NCBI GenBank assembly: GCA_010279815.1
Contig: QEOQ01000561.1
Span: 249,581 to 313,580 of the forward strand
From: Brachionus plicatilis
Taxonomy: Eukaryota > Rotifera > Eurotatoria > Ploima > Brachionidae
Direction of reading: 5' to 3'
DNA: 64,000 nucleotides
Below the pieces are notes generated by a model. That model saw only the letters and a program-made list of their open reading frames with translations. It did no database searches and was not told the DNA's origin. Shown here piece by piece: positions 32,301 through 45,000 of the stretch. The position numbers were made by a program, and so were the translations under genes. Position 1 is the stretch's first letter. The number at the start of each line of letters is the position of its first letter.

Positions 32301-35300
32301 TAAAATAATAATCTTATTTTCTTCGCCTTGATAATTGTCTACTGTGCTAATTTTTACTCTGATCAAAGATTTTTCCTTGAGTTGTTTTTTAATAATCATT
32401 GTCTGTCCCAGGTACATTGACAAAACTGTGATACTTTCCTGTTCATGACCACTATTGGTCAAATAATTTACCAATTTGACAACATAACTTATTTCATAAT
32501 CATTTATTTTCGAACTCCTAATTTTACCACTTGTATTTTCCCAATTTTTATGATTAATAAAAAATATATTTTTTGTCAGGCCTAGAACTTGCGGAAAAGA
32601 GTGAACAGATGGGTCATCTTGAATGGGCTGTTCATAAAAATACTTCATTAATTTACTTATATCAGGTCTCATTCTATGTTGACTGTTCAACATTACTCTT
32701 TTGAAATTGTTGTTGATCAAGCGTTCAAATAAGGATACATCCAGTTTGTAAATTTTGGCAAGATTGTACACTGCTGGATTGGGCCGTAATTGAATATGGT
32801 CACCAATTAATATCAAATGTTCGCAATGCTTTGACAAAGAGCCAACAATATGAGCTTCAAACACCTCTGCAGCTTCCTCAACTATAACAATTTTTGGGCC
32901 TATGTCTTTTAAAATGTTGTGATATCTGGTCGAACCAGTGGTGGTCATTGCCACTATTAATGCCTGTTCCATTATTTCCTTATCTTCATTTAGCCTTAGT
33001 TCTGCAAGAATGGAAGCTGATTGATTGTATTTGTTAATCAATTCTAGCATCAATTCTTGTTTTTTATTCAAAAAAGTGGACTGCCATTTTGAATAGAGTA
33101 AAAATCTTTGAGTGTAGTCAAGCTTCCAAATGTTGGGAAAATTTTGTAAAATTAAAAAATCATTATCCGAAAATTTCAAGCTTTCTTCTGTTTTTGTTTT
33201 TATGAAGTTTTGAATGTCAGCTTGGTCGATTTTTTTCTCAGCACCTTTTAGTATATGAAAAGCTTCGGCCATTTGTTGAATATTGTTTAAATTTAGTATA
33301 AATTTATTGCTAGTGATTAAATTTTTTTTAATCTTATAAAATTTTAGATCAGACTCAAGAATTCTCTCATTAGCCAAAGACTCATTATCGCTATCAAAAA
33401 TTTCCTCTTCTTCCTGGTTACCTGTCGCTTCAGTCTGTCCACAAGTGGTATTTTGGTACTCTTGAAAAAATCCTAGCCATTCAAGCAAACAAAAATCTTC
33501 ATCCAAATCATTTCTGAAAATTTCCCTGTCAGACAAATCTATTAATTGCTGAGTTTGACTCTCGGTCATAGTTTCTTTGACAACATTGAATCTAAGAATG
33601 GCACTGTGGTTGAGAATAGCATTTGTTGACTCATTTTCGTAATCAATACGTCTACGAAGACCATCGAGTATGTTGGACTCGACTGCAATCAAATGTTTAA
33701 CAAAACGATTGCTTTTATTGTTCAAACGAAGATTTTTCTTTATGTTACTAAGAAGATATGGTTCCAAATTGGGGCTCCGTGATCTACCACCAATTCTCAC
33801 AACACCTTCAGTTAAATTACACTCTTTAATGCAATACTCTAAAAATTGATCTAAAGCATGGTTGGTATAGCAGACCATTAAGATAGGACGCCGACGATCT
33901 TCATCTAAATTCCACCATAAATTTTTATTGTGCATCAGTAATTTGACGATTTTTACACCAACAAATGTTTTGCCAGTGCCAGGTGGCCTTTAGGAAAAAA
34001 AAATTAAACCGTGCCTTTACACCTATTTAACAAAGATCCCAGATTAATTTCTATGCATTTAACATTAAATTTTATTATATTAAGTATTCCGAATTTTAAA
34101 AATTGACTCGAAAATTAGAAAATTCTTAATTTTTTTCTATATTTAACTATGTTTTGATGATCATTAACAATAATTTTACTTTGACAGATAAAATTTATTA
34201 AAAATAAAAAGCTATTTTAATTTTGTTTTAGGTATTAATTTTTTTATTTATTTAAACGAAAAATTGGTAGAATTTTTTTCAATTTTAATTTTTAAAAAAA
34301 ATTTTAAATATCTGTATATTTTTTTAAGGCTAATTAATAATTAATTTAAAAAAAGGTTCTATTTAATTTGCTATTTTTTTAATTTTAATATGACAAAATT
34401 TATTTTTAAATTTCTTATTGTTTATAGCAGTATTTAATAAACTAATTGACAAACTGTCATCAAAACCAAGTTTTTGACCAAATTTCTTAGTAAAGTTAAT
34501 TACACGAAATCTGGTAATTTGACGTAAAATTGCAAAGGTAAGTAAATTAACCATTTCTGGCAAAATGTTATTTTTTGTATATTTTTATATTTTTACATTT
34601 TTACATTTTTGAGAGAAGAAAAAAAAATCTGAAAATCAAAAAATCTAAAAAAATTTTCATTCAAGAAAAGTAATAATAAATTCGCAATTACTTAAAAAGG
34701 AGTTTTAGAAAAATTTAAATGTAAAAACCAAGGATAATTTTTTGAAAATCCCTTTTAATTAATTGCGAATTTATTATTACTTTTCTTGAATGAAAATTTT
34801 TTTAGATTTTTTGATTTTCAGATTTTTTTTTCTTCTCTCAAAAATGTAAAAATGTAAAAATATAAAAATGTACAATAAATAACATCTTGCCCCATTTCTA
34901 AGAATTTACGTAAACTTTTTGGAATAAAAAATTGGAAATTTTCAAATTTTCTTACAAAATTTTAATTTTTTTCGAGTTTCTGCAGTTATAAACAAAACAA
35001 AAAAAAATAAAAATTTGAAAAATTACATTTTTTTTAAAAAAATGTTCGTAAATTTTTATTGATTTTAGTGGAAAATAGTAAAATATTGTGAGTAATTTAA
35101 ATAATTAAAAAAATGATTTCTTAGGAACAAACATAATTTTTTTCATGTTTTTATCTCAAAATTAAATTAATAGAAATGAAAAAAGATGAACCTTTAAAAA
35201 TGTGATTTAATGATAATCAATTCCTAATTAATTACTAATTTGAAAAAAAAAATTCCAGAAAATCATTTTTTTTAATTTTTATAACATAGATTAATTTCCA

Positions 35301-37163
35301 GAAAACACAAGCAATCATTCATTTTTATTTTCGAAAGAGCATAATTTTTAAGTTCAGTATTCTTAAAATGTTTAACAAATTCATAAATTTCATCTTTTTT
35401 TATTTAAAAGAATTAAAAAATTTGAAATTTCAACAAAATTTTTACAAAAATAAAAACTTTGCTTTTAACTTTTTATGTGTCAAAGTAGCAGTGTATTTTT
35501 TTAAAATTCTTTATCCAACTGAGGTGTAGAACTCTTTTGGAATTTTTTCCAATTAAACTAATTAAAAATATAATTACCCCTGTATCAACGTAAGTCTATT
35601 TTGGAGAGCAAGCTTAAGTGCATCATATTGCGTTGTATTAAGTTTCATTAGGTCAGCTGACGGCCAACGATGCTCATGTTTCAGATTTACCATCGAAAAC
35701 TTGGAATATCTTTGATCAAAATCAAAAGTCGAATTTCCAAAATTATCAGTGGTTTGCTTTGGCTCATCCAAAAGAGGCCGAAAATCAAACTCAGCATTCT
35801 TCAAATAATTGGGAGGCTTGACATCCAAGCTTTCACTGTAAATCAAGTGTTCCCTGAACGGAAATTTGAATTCACCATCTTGGTCAAATGCACACAAGGC
35901 CTTCAAGACATGTTTATAAGACTCAAAATACACTGAAGACTCGAGCATCACGTAGCGAGTGTTGGCTATGGGTATATTGGCCCGCTCAGACACATCCAAA
36001 TAACTATGGCAAAAATTTACATAGATTAAGTGGTTTTTACCAAATTCTGGATCTTTTTCTTTGATGGTGCCAATCAAGCACTCGTTCTGAAAATAGTCTG
36101 AACTAAGGCAAACCAAGGAGCCGTAAATTAAGCGCTTTGGGTCCAAAATTTTCATTCCAGACACATCAATTTTTAGGGAAAAGACAATGCCTTGATATGA
36201 AGCAAGGCAAGACTTCATGTAAACATTAAAGTAGATATTTAAATTGTCAATTTGTTTTAGCTGACGAAGAATGTCTTTGCTCAGTTCGTCTTTTTTTTTG
36301 TTACGAATTTTGTATGATTTGATTATGTCTCGAAAATTGCCCACACCATCTCTCAAAGGCTTCATGAAGTCTTCCCTCAACAGCCGATACTGTACATCCA
36401 GATAATGGTGAACATTTTGGTAAGAGCCTGTGGTCAAATTTTCTCTCAAAAAAGGCGTCTGGTCAGTCAATATGTCTTCTAGTTTGGGAACAATGCTCAT
36501 TTTTGTAAAATCGCCCAGTTCTGTATGCGATTTTGCTTCCTTGTTTGGGAAAGTTTGATTTCGCTTGGTCGAATTGAGCGCCTCGGACTCTTGGAACAAT
36601 TTCTCAAATTGCCTAAATGTTTCACTCAAGGATGCGGAGTATTTTACTACTTGGCGTAGCTTTTGTCTTAATGGTGCCACTTTTAAAGTGTTAAAAGAGT
36701 CTAGATAAACGAATATGTTGCACAAGTTGATGACTGATTCAACAAATTCTTCCCGTGATGCATCCAAAAAATTGGTGACATGAATTTGAAAAAACTTGGA
36801 TGGCACGGTCAGCTTCATTAGGACATCTAGCTTAGTGCTTAATGAATTGCATTCGAAGGCTTTTTCAATCAAGAAAATAAGATTGACAATACAATTGGTG
36901 TCGGGGAATTGGTCATATTCAAGAATTTTTTCCAGCTCAAATTTTGGGGCTAACAATTGAAGAACTATATCATTGGGACACTTTTTAAACAAATTAACTA
37001 AATAATAGGTGTTTAACGGATTAAAATTTCTATTAAAAGTCTGATTATTGTTATTATAATAATTATTATTATTATTATTATTGCTGGCTCTTCCCTTGCT
37101 GGTGCTAGTGCTTGTTTTTGGTCTTTGCCTCGGTTTTCTTTTCCTTGGACTCTTGCTATTCAT
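29343..37163 (-). CDS. ZNFX1: ZNFX1-like SF1 RNA helicase with NFX1-type zinc fingers
   Basis: Exon 1 is 35578-37163 and exon 2 is 29343-33987, joined in frame over a 1590-bp GT-AG intron to give 2076 residues. The junction restores Walker A GPPGTGKT (residues 529-536). Residues 1-40 are basic and Asn-rich, followed by an N-terminal helical region as in ZNFX1 (LVNLFKKCPNDIVLQLL). The UPF1-like helicase has IVIVEEAAE (Walker B, about residue 895), LIGDHIQLRPN, NSQHRMRP, STVDNYQGEENKIIILSLVRS and RVCVALSRAKHGLYVLGN. Cys/His-rich NFX1 fingers follow, mostly a 56-residue repeat (CKSVCNKKMSCGH...C), then a C-terminal CGH...CPLC region. ZNFX1 proteins act in small-RNA inheritance (nematode Z granules) and antiviral RNA sensing (mammals). 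Length is close to human (about 1900). Start: ATG at 37163. An AG acceptor sits 7 bases upstream, and the frame continues upstream only with non-ATG codons. It is divergent from FBXW7. Confidence 0.95.
30800..31810 (-). repeat. 168-bp tandem coding repeat inside ZNFX1
   Basis: The word ACTGATTTACAGTC recurs at 30913, 31081, 31249, 31417, 31585 and 31753, exactly 168 bp apart each time. The unit is 56 residues, one NFX1-finger pair. The copies around 31150-31500 are almost identical at the DNA level, which points to recent unequal exchange. A seventh, diverged unit lies at the C-terminal side. Confidence 0.95.
34559..34891. mobile_element. GGCA-family foldback MITE in the ZNFX1 intron
   Basis: The left end GGCAAAATGTTATTTTTTGT mirrors the right end (GGCAAGATGTTATTTATTGT on the other strand). 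The arms run about 150 bp each with very high identity, leaving a loop of about 50 bp. Perfect 8-bp duplications CCATTTCT lie at 34551-34558 and 34892-34899. The high arm identity and intact duplication suggest a recent insertion. RNA copied from it could form a long hairpin. Confidence 0.9.
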
Positions 37164-39030
37164 TTCCAATCTAAAATTAATTAATCTAATTTTTAAAAAA
37201 GTCAAATATAAGATTGAGAAAAAAAACGAAATTGTTTAGTATAAGCCTGAGTTTATAAAATAAATTTATTTAGATGAATATAAAATTTTTTTGTTTAAAT
37301 TGAAAAATTTTCTAAATATTTCAATAATAATTTCACTAATTATTTTTACATCGGAATAAGTTTATTTAACATATTCAAGAAAATCAAAAATAATTTTGAA
37401 AAGTTTTCAAAATTTTTATCTTCCAATAAGTAATGTTATTAATCAGATAAAATTTTAAATTCAGTGATTTCTCATAAATTATTTAAAACAATATTAATCT
37501 TTAATAATATTTTAATAAAATAATTGAATATTTAACTAATTTTAAGCAATTAAATGAATGTAGTGTAATCAAATGAATTTTAAGTAATTATATGCCTTAT
37601 AATTAGAAGTTCCAAGAGTTTTAAAAACTTTATTTTCATCTAGAGAAATAAAAAAAAAATAAAAGCAAATTAAGAAAAAGTCAGATGAGTTTTTTTTTGG
37701 GTCCTTAATTTTCAAAAATAACCAAAAATAATGAAGACTTTTTTGCGATAATGAGTTAATATAGAATTTTTTTCGTTTAAGATTAATTAAAAACTTGATG
37801 ATTATTTAAAAATAAAAAAATTTTTTTTTAAGAAAAAGTAGTTTTGAATTGAACAATTTGATGTGATGATACATGATAACATGAAAAACAAAAGGATTTT
37901 TATTCCTTACTGGCTAAAATTTTTCTTTAATTTTAGATAAATAAAGAAAAAGGAATAAGTCATTTTATTATTTAAAAAGGCCATCTTAAATGTGACAAAT
38001 AAAATTTGATATAATTTAAAAATTTAAAATTTTATTATAAATAGAATAGTACTTTAAATGGTATAATTAAAATTTTTTAAAAAGAATATTCTATTTATGA
38101 AATACGATAACGAGAACTTTTTAAACAGTATTTTTCTTTTTTTTCCAAGAAAAAAATCATAAAACTATCCATTTTAATTCTAAATTATTACATTTTGTAA
38201 CTTTATCAAACTGATTTTTGCTTAATTTTACCTTTATCTATTTTTGAATAAAATTAACATTTAATTCTCTTGTCAAACGATTGTTTTAAATTTTTTTTTA
38301 TTTATCATTAAATTAGAATAAAAATAAAAAAGCTTTTTCTAAATTTTATGAGATCAGCAAAATTAAAATTTAATTTATAAGAAAAAATTTTATAATTTTT
38401 TTATTTTTGTTGTTTCAATTAAAATTTTGTTTAAAAAAAATGTTAAGAAAATTTTGCAATTTGACGCCGACCATTTTATTGTCTTATCTAGAAAAAATTA
38501 TGATTTAATTAATTAGAAAAAAGACATAATTTATACTAAAATATTCAAGACAAAATTTCTATCCGGATATTTTCGTGGGAGAATTCGCTAATTTTCGCCA
38601 AAGATCAAGACTAGGTTAAAAAAAGACGATTTTTCAGACAGACCTCTTGTTTGTCTATCACCTTTCCCAGCATTTAATCAATTACAAACAAATCATTGAT
38701 CATAAGCGAGCATTTATTTAATACAAACTAAAAAAATTGAGAAAAATTTTATGAACAATTATGTAACAAATTTAACATAACCTAGACCTTTTGTTTAGTA
38801 GTTTTTTCTTTAGTTATTTTTTGTGTTTCATTTAGTATTTATTGTTGTTATTTTGATTTGTTGTTGTGTTTCTCTTTTCATCGTTCGGCTCTTTCTAAAT
38901 TTTAGGGTTTTTAAAATTCATAATTTTTTTAAATAATTTTATTTTCTTCAAATCCAAAAGAAAAACATAGATTTTTTTGTTGTAAAATAAACGAGGTCCT
39001 TTGTTTTAATTTTTCATTTTTTTTGTTCAA
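37164..39030. other. Divergent spacer between ZNFX1 and FBXW7
   Basis: This is 1.9 kb of AT-rich DNA between two head-to-head genes, so it should contain both promoters. A T-rich AG (AATTTTAG) lies 7 bases upstream of the ZNFX1 ATG on the minus strand. The block at 38540-38720 and the TTG-rich 38820-38890 are less monotonous, but no defined promoter element can be named. Confidence 0.6.
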
Positions 39031-42000
39031 ATGATGATGACACCGGACCTGAACGACGACTCGAATCAAGCGTCAGCCACTCTGTCAACCCTCACTCAAC
39101 CGTCTGTAAATAATCTAAAGCGAAAAAACCTTGACACTGACGACAATGACACTAATGACGAAGATAGCCACAAAATTGACATGTCCGCTCTGATACCCAG
39201 TTCTCTCAAGTCGAACACCAGCAACTTCAATTCTAAAAATCCTAGGCCTAAAACACTCCCTGAAAAAAACTTACAGTATGTATTTAAAAACTTTTTTTTT
39301 TAATTTTTTTTCCTCTATTTAAGATCTTATTTTTTTGTTGGGAATTTTTTTTAAAATTATTTTTTTTAATAAATACAGAAATGCTGTTTCATTTTGACTA
39401 AATTAAGAAAAGTTTAAAAATGGAGACTTAAAAATAAATTTTTTTCAATTAAAAAAATATTTCTAAATTCCGAGGCTGTTATTTTGTTCGAAAATTTTAA
39501 AAATAAAGAATCACTTTTTTTATAATTAAAAATAACAATTATTTTTTTTTTAAATTAAATTAAAAAAAAAAATCGCATTAAAAGTAAATTTGTCAATGGC
39601 CTTTTTCAAGAAGAAAAAAAAATTTATTTGAACAAAAAAATAAAGAAGAAATAAATTTTTTATTTTAGATAATGTTATTCAAATTGTTATTTTAGAAATA
39701 GAGATAATTAGAATAAAATTTAAAAAACAGTTTTTTCAATTTAATGTCGAATTTTCATAATTTAAGTCAAATATTTAAGATAAGAATAATTTTTTAGAAA
39801 AAGTTTATCAGATCAGAACAATGTCTTGGTTCAAGTTAGAATTTTTTTTTATAAATTTTAAAATTTTGTATCAAATTTTTTTCTAAAATTTAATTTAACA
39901 AAAATTTTTACTAAATTTAAAAAATAAAGTTATCCGTAAACTAAAAATTAATGAAAATTTTTTAAACTTATTAAAGAAGACTTTTATTTCAAAAGCAATT
40001 TATTAATAATAAATTTAGATCAGTCGAACTAATCGAAAATATATATTTTAGTGATTTGATTTAAGGATCTGACCATATTTACGTTGACTTTCGTGATTTG
40101 CAGAATTTTACGATAATTAATGTAAATTGCCGTAAATACTAAAAGAAAAATTTATAAATTTACGGTAATTTACGTGACCTAAAGTAAAATTTTGTCAAAT
40201 CACGAAATTTGACGAAAATATGGTAAAATCCTTACTGTGATTTTTAAAAAAAGAGCCAAAATTTCTTGTTCAAAACACTTTTCTTGAAAATTTAATTTTT
40301 TAAAATTATTTAATAAAATATTGGATTTTTTTCTAAAATTTTATTAATTATCGTAAAAAATGTAAAAATTGGTTAGAGTAATTAAAATTATTTTATTACA
40401 AACAAACACAGAGAAAAGCAAAAAAATATGGAGATTTCATCATAAATTTTTCAGCTTAAATTAAAAATGACTTTTTAAAAAAATTGATACACATGTAATA
40501 TTGTTTTAATTTAAAAAGTAAGTACAAATATCTGATCTATATTAAGGGTTATTCTTTTAAATTTTAGATCTTACTATTGTCCGCCAAAAGGAAGTAAATA
40601 ATCACCAAAATAAATAACACATTAAGATCAGTTAATTAAACATAAAACTTTAAATAAGACACTCGGTCAAAAAAGCAAAATACATTAAATTGTGCCTCAA
40701 TATCTGGAAAATAACATAATTTGGACTTATTTTATCTTGATCACTATGCCTATAACATATTACTAGAAGAGAGCTTTTAATATTTTAATTTAATTCAATA
40801 AAGATTAGTAAATATTATTAAATATTTTCTTTTTAAAATTTAATTTGTTTTGACTATTAATATACTAATAGACGATAATAAAGTGTTACTTTCTTTTGTT
40901 ACTTTTAGAGTGTACTTTTTTCGAGCATTTATGACCTGTAAAAAGCAAAAAAAAAATTACACCAAATTATCCAATTAGTTAAATAAATTCGAAATTTTTT
41001 TTTGAATTTTTTATTTCTTACATATTCAAGAATTTTATCAAAATGATGTATTTTTTATTTTGAATTTTAAAATAAAATATCAATGTAAAATTTTCTTTAT
41101 TTAAATGTTGATTTTCAAGTCAAAATTAGGCAATTTTTTTGATGTTAGATCTCAAAATGCAAATTAATTGCAAGAATAAAGATTAGTAAAGAATTAGTAA
41201 AAAATTTTTTTATTCAAACGAAATTTTGACAGATAATTTTCAATTTTTTCAAAGAGTGAGACAAAGCATTAATTATTTGAAAATAAAAAAAATATTTATC
41301 CTTTTTTAAATTGTATATTTTTTAATGTGTTTTTAACTTGAAAAGCTTGGATTCAATCTTTAATAAAAAAAATTCAAGATGCGTTCACTTTTTAAAATAA
41401 TTTAAAGCAAAATCTCTAGAAAATTATTTATAAATAATTTATAAACGAATGCCCACAAAATAATTACTTTAATTGAACGCTTGGGATTAAATGACAAAAA
41501 TTTAATTTGCCACTAATTATTTTTGTCTGGATGACCAAAAAATCAATCGGATCCTTAAAAAATTTATTTTTACTAGCCATGAGTTCAATTTTTGTGAATA
41601 TTTAAAGTTAAAGGCTGGATTTTCAATTCATTTTGGTAGATTATGATGAAAATTGATTCTAAATAATAATAATAAGAACATTTCTGTACTGTTCTTTGTG
41701 GTTTCATCTCTTTAATGTAATGCAATTTTTTTTAGAGTGAAAAATGCATTTTGGTTTAAATTTTTTCTTTTTACTTTTTTAGATGTTGTTTTCAATATTC
41801 GATGATGAAAATATTTTAAATGCTTTAGGAAGACTATCTTATTTTAAAATTCTTTTAAAAAACCCATATAATTGTTACCTAGTATAGTAGTAAAAATTGA
41901 AATTTACAATAAATTAAAAAATAAACTTTTAATCCTATTAGAACAAATTTTTGAAAACATAAAGAATTTATTAATATTGAGAAAATTCAAAAAAATACGA

Positions 42001-45000
42001 TATTCCGTTTTATTTCATGAATTTAGCTTTAAGATTTATTTAACTCAAAAAAATATACAATCAAAAAATAACCAATGTAATTAATTTTATAAAAAAATCA
42101 ATCAAAATTGAATAAAACGTTGAATTTTCTTTCATTTACATTAAAATGTTAAGCTCAATTAATTATCGGTGTTACTCTTAAAAAATCCTAATTCAAATTT
42201 TTTTTAAATTTTATTGAATTTTATTTTATGTTTTTGTCTAAGCTAATAAATTTTTAATTGAAAAAATCAGTGTTGTTAATATCGTAAAAAACCTGAAATG
42301 ATAATTTTTTAAAATTTGTTTTTTTAAAAAAAATTACTTTCGAAAATTTCATATTTTGTCCAATTTTTATGGCTTTAAGATTAGGTCACAATTATTTTTT
42401 AGTATTTCCTTTATTTTTTCCTTTATTGATTTTTTGTAGAGCCATTAGATTTTTCGAAGAAAAAATCAATTTTGGTCATTAAAAGATTTTTTTAAATAAT
42501 AGATAAATGAGTTTTTTTGTATTCAAATCTGATTTTTTTTGTTATAATTTTAAAAAAATTTATTTTCTCTCAAAATAATTATCAGTTAAATATTTAAATA
42601 AAATTATAATCAAGATTTAAGCTGATAGGTTAAAAAAAAAAATAATGTCTGAAAATTAATAGATCTTATTATTTTTTGAATTTTTAGCCATAGGTTGTGT
42701 CCTCACATTTTAATGTCTAATCATTCGAAGATTAATTTAATAAAAATAGTGAAACAATTATGGCTGACTTTTTTAATGAATATGATATAAACTCAAATTG
42801 AAATCATTTAAAAATTGTTTAAAATTTTTTCATAAATTCACTTTCTCAATTTTTGTGTTAAATTTTAGCTTTTATTTTTTCCAAAACAATTGCTGTTAAA
42901 GTACTGTTACTTTAAAAAAATATTAATCAATTTATCTAATATTAAAATTTTAAGGGAAAAAAAAGATGGAAAATTTCTAAAAATAGATTTTCTTAAGTGT
43001 TTCGGACAAGAGTTGTTAAAAAGTAACATGTCTCAAGTCATGTCAGAGTCCGTACTTTAATTGATTTAATTTTTTTTTAAATCTTTTAAGCTAAAATTTA
43101 AATGTTAAAAATGAAAAATAATTTCAAGACCTCTTTTCAATTTGATGAGAAAATTTACAATTATTTAAAAAATTTAAAAAAAGACTATGAGATTTTTTTA
43201 AATTTATTTATTTCAACTTAGCACACCAATAAACTAATCGGGTCAATTTGACCAGACGGACTTTATGATGTTAAATTAGACTCAAAAAAATCTCAAAATA
43301 GTTTAAAAAAACCTTGATCGATATTTTTTTAATAAAATTTTTATTTTAATTTAAAAACTTTATATAAACTTTATATTTATATAGATTACATAGATAAGTT
43401 TTTCAGCCTTAAATTCGCTTTGTCTCTAAATTTTTAATTTTCAGCCTTAATTTTTTTCTTCGAAAACCTTATTCTCATAAAATTATCTACCTAAAAAAAA
43501 TTTTAATCAATATTTTTAGTAAGAAATTTATTCAAAAATTTATTTATTTTAAATAAAAATACAAAAAAAAATTTGATGATGACATTTATAGTGTTTACGC
43601 CAAAACCAACAAATACAAGAGCTTAACGTCCAGTCGTTTAGTCGTATTTCACCCCGTTGATGCTGTAAATTTGCTTTTTGCCAATTCAAGAATGTTTTTT
43701 TTTAAATAATTTTGTGGTCTTCCTAATCTCATAAGTGTCATTTAAATATAATAAGTGATTTTTTATTTAATAAGTGTTAATCTTTACTTTAATGGATTAC
43801 TTTAAAAATTGTGTACAATTCTTAATAAGTGTGGTATTATATCAAAAAATTGTGTAATCGATTTTAAAAGGGCCCATTTAAAATAAGAAATTTATTTAAA
43901 AATCTATTTAAAAAAAAGAAAAAAAATTTTATAAAAATTAAAATGCTTTAGTTTTTTAAGCAAAACCACTTGTATCCAATTATTATGCCAAAAACTTAAT
44001 TCCTTTTATTATAACTCTAAAAAAAAATCTTAATTAATATTTTTAATAGGAAATTCATTCAAAAGTTAATTTAAAAAAAAGAAAAAAAAATTTCTAAAAA
44101 TTTCATGATGAGATTTAAAGTGTTTAAGCCAAAACCAACAAAAAAAAATTCTAAAAAATTCATTTGCTTTATTTTTTCCACCATAACCACTCGAAGCCAA
44201 TTTTGTAAAAAAATTTGTAAAAAAATTTTTTTTACAAAATTATCAGCTAAAAAAAAAAAAAATTTAAATTAATATTTTTATAGGAAATTTATTCAAAAAT
44301 TTATTAAAAAAAAGGGGAAAGAATTTCTAAAAATTTAAATCCTATAGTTTTTCCACCAGAACCAATTGTAGCCAATTTTTTTTCCCAACAAAAAATTTTT
44401 ACACAAAATGATCAGCATAAAAAAAAAATTAAATTTAATATTTTTCACAGAAAATTTATTCAAAAGTTAATTAAAAAGAAAAAAAAAATTAAAATGAATC
44501 TCTTTTAAGCTTTTCAGGGATCAAGACGCGTTCTCAGCGGGCCAAGGCAATGCTGCTGCTGAAGAGCAGCACGAACAAAGTGGTCGAAGAAACGCGAGCG
44601 GAAGAGGAGGCGGCCGCCGCAGCCAAGAGCGGCGACGAATGGCCAGACTTGTGCAAGAGCGAACCGGTGACCCCCCAGCACCAGCAATGGCTGGACGCAT
44701 TCGACGCCTTCAACCCGAAGCAAAAGCTGACCGCACTGGAACGGCTTCTCGAGCTCTGCGACCACACGCACATCAAACACGTGCACAACTACATAGAGCC
44801 GAAGCTGCAGCGCGACTACATATCGGAACTCCCGCGCGAGCTCGTCCTCTACCTGCTCACCTACATCCGGCCCAAGGACCTGTTCAAGCTGGCCCAAGTG
44901 TCCCTCTACTGGAACCAGATCGCCAACGACCCGATCCTCTGGAAGAACATATGCAAAAAGTACCGCATCAACATGAGCGCCCTCAAGGACAAGTGTCCGG

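Noticed and set aside
43007..43060. CAAGAGTTGTTAAAAAGTAA followed by ATGTCTCAAGTCATGTC, like the hAT-type MITE ends
   Set aside because: It resembles the 11402 hairpin on one side only. No convincing right end or duplication was found, so at best it is a solo fragment.
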